A stretch of 64,000 nt of DNA from Scilla litardierei. Lineage: Eukaryota > Streptophyta > Magnoliopsida > Asparagales > Asparagaceae. Position numbers and translations under genes: made by a program. Below, piece by piece: positions 57,001 to 64,000 of the stretch (its first letter is position 1; every line of letters starts with the position of its first letter). The stretch is taken from assembly GCA_030789695.1 (NCBI GenBank), contig CM061142.1:282722165-282786164 (forward strand), read 5' to 3'. A model generated the notes under the pieces. The model saw only the letters and a list, made by a program, of their open reading frames with translations, ran no database searches and had not been told where the DNA came from.

Positions 57001-60000
57001 AGGATAAAATCTAAAATGTTACTCTTCAGGAAATCTTATGTGAACTTATTTGAACTTATGAGATATGATTTTGCATATCCTTCACCTAAAGTTAAAATGA
57101 GCTGGATATCAAAAATTTCACAAATAATTTTGCATATGAGAAATTTCACATATAATTTCAAATATAACATTCAAAAATGTTGGTGTTTGACTGGTGTTAA
57201 TGTTACTTTTCAAGTGATATGTGAACTTTTCACAGGATATCAACATTTTTGAATGTTAATGTTACTTTTCACAGGATATCAACATTTTTGAATGTTAAAT
57301 TTCACATATAAGTTCAAATTTATAATTTCACATATAATTTCACATATAATTTTTGAAATTAACAGGATATCAAAAAGTTCACATATAATTAGAGTGAAAT
57401 TTTGAACTTTAAGTGAAAATCTAATGTTGCAAATTATTAGATCATTCACATATAACTTTAGTTGTCCTGTGAAGTATCAACTCATTTAATAACTCAGATT
57501 GATAATTTGCAACTTGGTTATCAAGATACTTCAAAGGACATTCACATGACATTTAATAATTCACAGGACATTTAATCTTGATAACTCAAATTGATACTTC
57601 ATCTTTAATCATTCACATTTAATAACTCAGTTCATGATTTTCAAATTATCTTGATATCCTGTTACAATTCACAGATAATCATTCACAGGATAAAATCTAA
57701 TGTTGCAAATTATCAAATCATTCACATATAACTTGATGTTGCAAATTTTCACTCATTCACAGAGTTATATCAAATTAAGTATCAAATATTCACTCATTCA
57801 AATTTTCACAGATATTGCATTTAATGGTAAAGTTCACTTGAATATTCAACTGTTATATTCACAGGACATTCAAAAAATTTATACCAAAAATTTCAAAATT
57901 TATACCAAAAAGTTCAAAATTTGAATGAGTTGAAATTAACAGGATATCAACATTTTTGAAGGGTTCAAATCACCTTGCAAAAGTTTCACCAAAGTGAATT
58001 CAAAAAATTAGAGTGAATGTTAAAGTTATCATTATCAACTTTTGTGAATATAACACCAACTCTAATTAGATCACATTTCAATTTTATTAAATTACAAAAA
58101 GGTCAAAATTATTCAAAAAGTTCAAATCTGATTTTTCAAGTTTTATATTCAAATGTTATATTCAAAAAGGTCAAAATTTTCAAAAAGTTCAAAACACCAA
58201 CTCGAACCCTTTATGGTATATTCAAAAAGTTCAAAAAGTGCAAAAAGATCAAAAAGTTCAAGTTGGTTATATTAAAAAAATTATTCACAGATGATACCTG
58301 AATCACTTTGTAAACACATTTTTGATTCACATATGAAAAGTTCTTCACAGATGAAAAGTCCAAAACACCAACTTGAACCCTTCAATTTGAATAATTTTGA
58401 ATTCACTTGATTCACCTGAGGTTGAATGACTAACACACCCAGCCACCTTGCACTTTTGAAGATCCTAGCCACCCAGACACACAGCCACCTTGCACTTTTG
58501 ATTCACCTTGCAAACACATGAAAATGTCAACCAGCCAAATTAACAGGATATCAAAAATTCCACAAATAATTTTGCATATGAGAAATTTCACATATAATTT
58601 CACATATAACATTCAAAAATTCACAGGAAAATATCAACATGTCCTGTGATATATTGAAAGTGAGTATATTGCAAACCTGTGATATATTGAAAGTGAGTAT
58701 ATTGAAAGTAACAGTTGAATATTCAAGTGAAAATCAAATATTGAATAATTTGCAATATATCACCCAGACATTTTGTAATGTATCACATGACATTTGCAAT
58801 ATATATATCACAGAAAGTTTATATAAATTATAAAAAAGCTACTTGAATCAGATTTACATCAAAGTTTATCACATCTGAGATTTACAATGAGATTTACAAA
58901 TGAGATTTACATCAAAGTTTCCCTCTAATGTGATATCCAACATATGTAAATTTATAAATGAGATCCAACATGTTGTGATGTAAATGATCAAAGTTGAAAT
59001 ATCTCCTTCTATGTGAGAGATTTGTGAGTTCAAGTAAATTTATAAATGATCAACATCACTTCTATGTAAATGATCTGAGTTGTGATGTTAGATAAATTTT
59101 GAACATCCTTCAAAACATTTATACCAAAAATTTCAAAATTGATCATGTTGCAATTCACATGACATTTTCAAAAATTTCAAAATTTATACCAAAAAGTTCA
59201 AAATTTGAATGAGTTGAAATTAACAAGATATCAACATTTTTGAAGGAAATCTGAGTTGTGATGTTGATCTAACTCTGAATACTTGAATACTTGAATACAT
59301 AACATCTCAATATAGTTCATTGAATACTTGAATTTTGAATAACATCTCAACAACATAATTCAAAATTCAACTTGCATAGAATTCTCTCAACAGAATTTTG
59401 AATACTTGAATTTTGAGTTGCATAGAATCAAACATAACCATAGTTCATAACATTGTTATTTGAGTTGCCATGAAATCAAAGAAACAAAAAATTATCTCAA
59501 AAACCACAGTTTGAAACTCAATTCTCTCAACATTCAACAGGACACTGAAAGCACATCAACATTCAACATTCAAACTCAATTCTCTCAACATTCAACTTTG
59601 AAACTCAATTCTCTCAACATAGTTCAGTGTCCTGTTGGCAATGACAGTGTCCTGTTAATTACCCAATTTTACTTGAATACTTACATATATTTCTCTCAAT
59701 TCTCTGAATGGAATGCACACTTCATTCAAATAGCAATTTATAATGAATGAATTAGTTTTCTGAGTGGAATACTTCAAGTTTTCTGAATGGAATACTTCAA
59801 ATTTGAAAACTGTAATAGCAAACTTGAAGTATTCCACTCAGAATAGAAATACTTCACATTGCTTCTTAATTAACTCATTTCAGTATTCATTTGCTAATGA
59901 AATTTTGAAGCAAGTATATCAAATTTGTATAAATGAATACTGTGTCCCGTTAATTATATTTTAAAGTGTCAAGTAATTACCCTATAACATGCTCAAGCAA

Positions 60001-61300
60001 ATACACATGGAAATAAATTGTTGAATACTTGCAAGTATAGCAATACCCTATAACATGCTCAACTATATTTTTGCAAGTATAGCAAATACACATGGAAATA
60101 AATTTATTTCATTGTCCTGTTACTTGCATATATTCTCAAACTCAAACTCACCAAGGTTATTATCCATAAATATTATTTATAGAAACTGTGTAATGTCAAT
60201 AATACATTGAATTTGGCATGCAAGATTGATGTATTTTCAATAAATTTTCAAACTATTGAGGAGGATTGATGAGAAATACCTTGGCTTGCAAGCTTGATGT
60301 ATTTTCAAAGAAAAGTGTTGAGTTCTTCAGAAAATGGCAAAAGTTTCTCAGTTAGTGGAGGGTGCTATCCATGATTAATTTGTCCTGCAAATAGTTAAAC
60401 CAAAATAGTTAGAATTTACACATGCAAACAATTGGACTAATTCGTTAGCAATTCATATGAATAAAAATGAGTGAAGATTGAGCAATTCAATTGAGTGAAG
60501 CAAATATTAGTCCAACCAAATTAACAGGACAATGAAATTTGATTATGAAGAGCAAGCACCTCTATATCATAAATTGTTTACACCTAAAAATTTGAATGTA
60601 CAACAAAGCTTTTTTCAGTGTATTGGATTTCAAATATGAAATCCAGTATACTCTTTATAGAGGTGCTTGCTCATATTTCTCTCAACATAGCTCTCTCTCT
60701 TCTCTCACATTGTTCATTCTCAACCATAGTTTACACATAGTTTACACCATAGTTTACACACCAAATTTTTCAAATGTCATGTATACTGCATTCAACATAG
60801 TTCATTCTCTCAAAAACACCCAAATGAGATACATCAAGGGAGTTTACACACCAAATTCTATGTAATTTTTTTAGATTGGATAACATTATCCAATATCTCA
60901 GTACCCATTTCTACAAACAACACACCCAATTACACAAACAACACACCCAATTACACAAACAACACACCCTATCCATTTCTGAGTTATATAATGAGATTCA
61001 AGATATGTTGATATGTGTATGCAAATCACATATGTCATTCCATTGCAGTTATCACAAATGTCATTCCAAAATTCTATATACAATGTAATCAGCATATGTA
61101 ATTTTGTTGGCATGTGTAAATTACACATAACCAAATTCTATATACAATGTAATCAGCATAACCAAATTCAAGATATGTTTGAATTACATGCAAACATATC
61201 TTGAATTACATATGCAAAATTCTATATACAATGTAATCAGCATATCTTGGAGTGCTTGAGAAATAGAAGTTTCAGGATATGTGTAATATATATATCAGCA
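54100..61300. repeat. About 7 kb of reiterated and shuffled AT-rich words
   Basis: The region is built from recurring 8-20 nt words in varying order: ACAGGATATCAAC, CACAGGACATT, AATTTCACATATAA, TCTTGATAACTCA, AAAAAGTTCAAAA, CTCAATTCTCTCAACA, ACACACCCAATTACACAAAC. Longer phrases recur (for instance 57121-57170 against 58562-58615). No simple period and no gene. Confidence 0.7.
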
Positions 61301-62180
61301 TAACCAAATTCTATATATATATCATGGGTTTCAGGATAGTCAAAGCATTCCTTATGAAATAAACATATGCGAAGTGATAAACTGATTTCAGGACAACCAG
61401 TAATTCAGTTCTAGCCATTTTTTTTGCATATGAGAAGTATAACAACAGAAAAATTATTTTGCCATTTGAGAAGTGATAAATTATTTTGCCATATGAGAAG
61501 TATAACCAAATTATTTTGCCATATGAGAAGTGAAATGGAGGGTGCTTGCCTTGATCTCCTTGCTCTCCGTTGATCTGATGTGCTGCTTGTTGGCATTTGT
61601 TGCTTGATGTGAGGAAGCTGGAGGTAGAAGAAGATGGAGTGGGGGAAATGAGAGTAGCTGCGATGTGCTTGATGTGCTTTCTCTTCGTTGAGGGAGGGTG
61701 ATTGAGCTGAGGTAAAAGAGGAGCTGAGGTAGAAGACAGTGTTGAGCTGGAGGAGGTAGATGGAGGAGGTAGAAAAAGATGAGGATGATGGAGCTCTCCA
61801 TCAACGTAACCCTCCCAAATCAACGTAACCCTCAAAATGGCGCGCAATTATGATGTGATCAAAATTTTGATCATTTTCCCTCCAATTCGAGCAGATGGAA
61901 ACTGAAAGGTTGAAATTTTGATTTCAAAATTTAAATACAAATGAAATCTCTCATATCTCCATCAAATCATTCTTATCTTATATCAATTTCTCATATCTCA
62001 ATTTCTCATATCCCATATCTACATACAAATCTCTATAAACAACACACCCAATTACACATAACCAAATTCTCTTATCCATTATCTCTTAACCAAAATATCT
62101 TATACAAGAATACACACATATCCACATACAACAATACACATAACCAAAATCTCTTATCCAATTTCTCTTATCCAAAAACC
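61301..62180 (-). other. Helitron 5' leader region
   Basis: Contains repeated CATATGGCAAAATAATTT phrases (61435-61530) and a purine-rich GAGGTAGAAGA stretch (61600-61790). A minus-strand frame through it codes for a low-complexity Ser/Pro/His-rich peptide that I do not regard as a gene. Towards the end, AATTCTCTTATCC and AATTTCTCTTATCC words match, in reverse, the 5' ends of the short Helitron at 39.95-40.3 kb. Confidence 0.5.
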
Positions 62181-62227
62181 CATGATAACATCCCTGTTTT
62201 ATTATATATATATATATATATATATAT

Positions 62228-62605
62228 AGGGCAATCTTCGGGTGCGAAAAATCCCGTGCGAAAGCCGTGCGAAAACTTTTTTTTTATTTTTTTGAATTTT
62301 TTTTCAAAAATTCTTTTTTTGATGTTTAATCCATACAATTATATACCCCAGGGAAAATAATGGGTGAACCCGTTGGGCATTAGAGCACCCATCCACCCGT
62401 TACAAATTTAACGGTCTCAAAACGTGCGAATTTGATGAAATGGCTTGATCGAAGGCCAAATGACATTATTTCTCAACCATTATTTTTTGAGGGGGATATA
62501 ACAACATATAATGAGGGTGGAAAAAAGAATTTTTGAAATTTTTTTTTCAAAAAAAAGATAAAAACATTTTCGCACGGTGCGAAATGTTCTCATTTGAAAA
62601 TTTTC
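62228..62605. mobile_element. MITE-like element in a TA tract (GTGCGAAA family)
   Basis: Bounded by TA repeats. Ends carry CCGTGCGAAAACTTTT and, inverted, AAAACATTTTCGCACGG. A central GTTGGGCAT/CCCATCC region has no coding potential. Inverted repeats are imperfect at the outer edges. Confidence 0.55.
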
Positions 62606-62648
<43 letters not shown>

Positions 62649-62652
62649 TTTA

Positions 62653-62885
62653 CTAGTCATTACCCGTGCCCTATGTGCACAGTTTATTTAATAGCTGAGT
62701 TTCCCCTCCCTATACAAATTTCAAGTTTCCACAAATTTCAAGTTTTCCCCCAAAATTTCAAGTTTCCCCCCAAATTTAAGTTTTCTCCTAAAATTTAAGT
62801 CCCCCAAAATTGTTATTGCCATCTAGGACAAACTTGCCACGTAGGACAAAGCTTTGTCCCAGTAGGATAAGATACAAAATCTCCA
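62653..62885 (-). mobile_element. Helitron 3'-end fragment
   Basis: CTAG at 62653-62656 with a degenerate hairpin (CGTGCCCTATGTGCACAG). Its following text (ATTTCAAGTTTTCCCCC, GGACAAACTTGCCACGTAGG, TCCCAGTAGGATAAGAT) is the reverse of 40450-40678, so it is the same family as the short Helitron there. The 5' part is missing. Confidence 0.75.
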
Positions 62886-62925
62886 TTGGATCAGGTGCCA
62901 CCTTTTCTACATTAAATCCTTTATA
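62886..62925. mobile_element. Half copy of the 160-bp foldback MITE
   Basis: GGATCAGGTGCCACCTTTTCTACATTAAATCC is one arm of the element at 40688-40850. It lies at the broken end of the Helitron fragment. Confidence 0.65.
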
Positions 62926-63787
62926 TATATATAAGTGAAGTGTCAGGGTTTCTTAGATATCATCTAAGGAGACATTCATGTGGCACTATTTGGGTTCCTC
63001 ATCTAAGATTGTAGAAAAAAGCACAAGGGTTACAATTTTTCGCAACAAGACCCTTTTCTTTTTCAAGAGACAACTCTTGCAATATATGCGTGTTTGTGTG
63101 TGTATATATAGATAGAATAATTGATATCATATGACGTATGTTGTTAAGACTCAAATGCGGTTTCGAAAACTCCACATTCTTGTATTTTTACGGACGATTG
63201 GAACCATTCATTTTAATCGTAGTATTCTAAAACTTTAAAACATAGAATATCGGGTGAACTTATGTGGGTTTTTACGATGGGTAGATGAACGAACAAAACC
63301 CTTTAGGTTACCCCGATATTTGGTGTTTTGAGATTTTAGCATATGAAGATGGACATGAACTGTTCTGATTGTCCGAAAAATAAAGGAGGGCGGAGTTTTT
63401 ATGACCATATATGATGGCTTAGCTCATATGTCATATGATACCCATTATTCTCACATATAAATAGCTTATTGTATATGTGCTGTCAGCGACATAAATTTTC
63501 TGTGCTGGTAGCACAAAAAATCCAGTCTCCTGTATTTCTTGAAATTTTTTAGTTTGTACATATTTTAAAACACAAAAGTCCTGAGTATGGGGGAATGTTA
63601 AAGGGATTTGACCCTTGATCCACTCATTAAAAAAGTTGTATTGTTTTGAAACTGTTGATTTTGTACCAATCGGATCGAGGGTTAAATAATGCTAGATTCA
63701 TGTGATTTTTGGTATGTTGATCATCCATGATGTGTAGACACATCTGAATTTTAAAAAAAAAATAAAAACAAAAAGTGTATATGTGCG
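62926..63787. other. Unassigned interval with MITE-like words
   Basis: No gene. The phrase TTGGTATGTTGATCATCCATG (63710-63731) is shared with the foldback MITE at 36451-36852, so a relative or remnant of that family is present. Confidence 0.4.
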
Positions 63788-64000
63788 TGTAATGACTCGT
63801 ATTTCTGGTTATTATTTTAACTTGAAACTTTCTTCACTTTGAGCTATAAACAATTTCTTTATAGTTTCTAGGAAATTCCTTTCTTCACAGCCCAAAGACC
63901 CTTACACTTTCATTCAGACTCCACTTCTATTGTCTAAAAACTCAGCCAAGCCCATCTTCATTTTAAAAACCAAACCCATTCTTATCTTGTTTCTTTCATT
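63788..64000 (+). mobile_element. Possible start of an LTR, cut by the window edge
   Basis: TGTAATGACTCGTATTTCTGG resembles the TGTAATGACCCG start common in plant gypsy LTRs. Downstream is promoter-like AT-rich text without a coding frame. The second end lies outside the window. Confidence 0.4.

Larger units (their letters stand above)
42730..62204 (-). mobile_element. Large Helitron carrying RepHel, about 19.5 kb, minus strand
   Basis: The 3' end on the minus strand is GGGTTATGACTAT (42730-42742), ten bases after a TGCCCATAGGGCA hairpin (42744-42756). The terminal CTAT departs from CTRR. The other end (minus-strand ATAAAACAGGGATGTTATCA near 62185-62204) matches the 5' end of the short Helitron at 39950, but its TC has merged with a TA tract. 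Between them, on the same strand, is RepHel. The boundaries rest on matches to the small family members, and the size is large but within the range known for plant Helitrons. Confidence 0.65.

Noticed and set aside
61311..61847. 178-codon minus-strand frame in the Helitron 5' region
   Set aside because: Low-complexity Ser/Pro/His and Tyr/Phe text produced by repeated CATATGGCAAAAT and GAGGTAGAAGA phrases. It has no domain and no splice context.
42730..62204. Regularly spaced repeats as a CRISPR array, or a prokaryotic or plasmid origin
   Set aside because: Spliced genes and plant transposons show eukaryotic nuclear DNA. The repeats have no constant spacer length and are explained by Helitron and microsatellite structure.

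Overview
This window is nuclear DNA of a flowering plant, most likely a eudicot. The evidence is the dense nested set of plant transposon families: Ty3/gypsy and Ty1/copia elements primed by initiator-methionine tRNA, an L1-type LINE whose ORF1 has a DUF4283-like domain and a CCHC zinc knuckle, Tourist-like MITEs and plant RepHel Helitrons. The introns are plant-like GT-AG introns. I find no complete host gene. There are only a few exon-like pieces, in 1-112 and 9.5-15.7 kb.

Layout. (1) 280-9500 is a head-to-tail array of a gag-only gypsy element, LTR-int-LTR-int-LTR-int-LTR-int-LTR, with period 2218/2219 bp. One target duplication, GTTTA, brackets the whole array. (2) 9.5-15.7 kb is non-repetitive, intron-like DNA with a duplicated 46-nt exon-like block, one further exon-like block and C/A tracts. 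(3) 15743 to about 24830 is an old copia element. A gag-only gypsy element (16547-20871, TSD AAGAA) sits in its gag, and a second gag-only gypsy element (16791-19531, TSD AAAAA) sits in the LTR of that one. (4) 26.9-27.5 kb is an orphan LTR with a PBS, and 28591-29038 is a Tourist-like MITE. (5) 29377-35849 is a gag-only copia element with 1.7-kb LTRs full of two reiterated motifs. (6) 36.4-42.7 kb holds a foldback MITE, a LINE that keeps ORF1 and the endonuclease but lacks reverse transcriptase, a plus-strand short Helitron with three 5' ends, a 160-bp foldback MITE, a 5'-truncated LINE with a 12-bp TSD and a 727-bp minus-strand Helitron. (7) About 42.73-62.2 kb is a ~19.5-kb minus-strand Helitron. 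It carries RepHel (Rep HUH and two-Tyr motifs plus Pif1 helicase), an upstream run of 195-nt exon copies, downstream exon-like blocks and long tracts of reiterated AT-rich words. (8) 62.2-64 kb holds MITEs, another Helitron 3' end and the probable start of an LTR.

How it fits together. Most elements are non-autonomous: three related gypsy elements and one copia keep only gag, the LINE lacks RT and the small Helitrons lack RepHel. They would depend on partners elsewhere in the genome. The RepHel Helitron is the only source of transposition protein here, and it has at least three lesions. The most unusual structures are the single-insertion LTR array, the GC-rich gag segment that differs in all three gypsy relatives, the in-frame amplified exon of the Helitron and the motif-laden copia LTRs.
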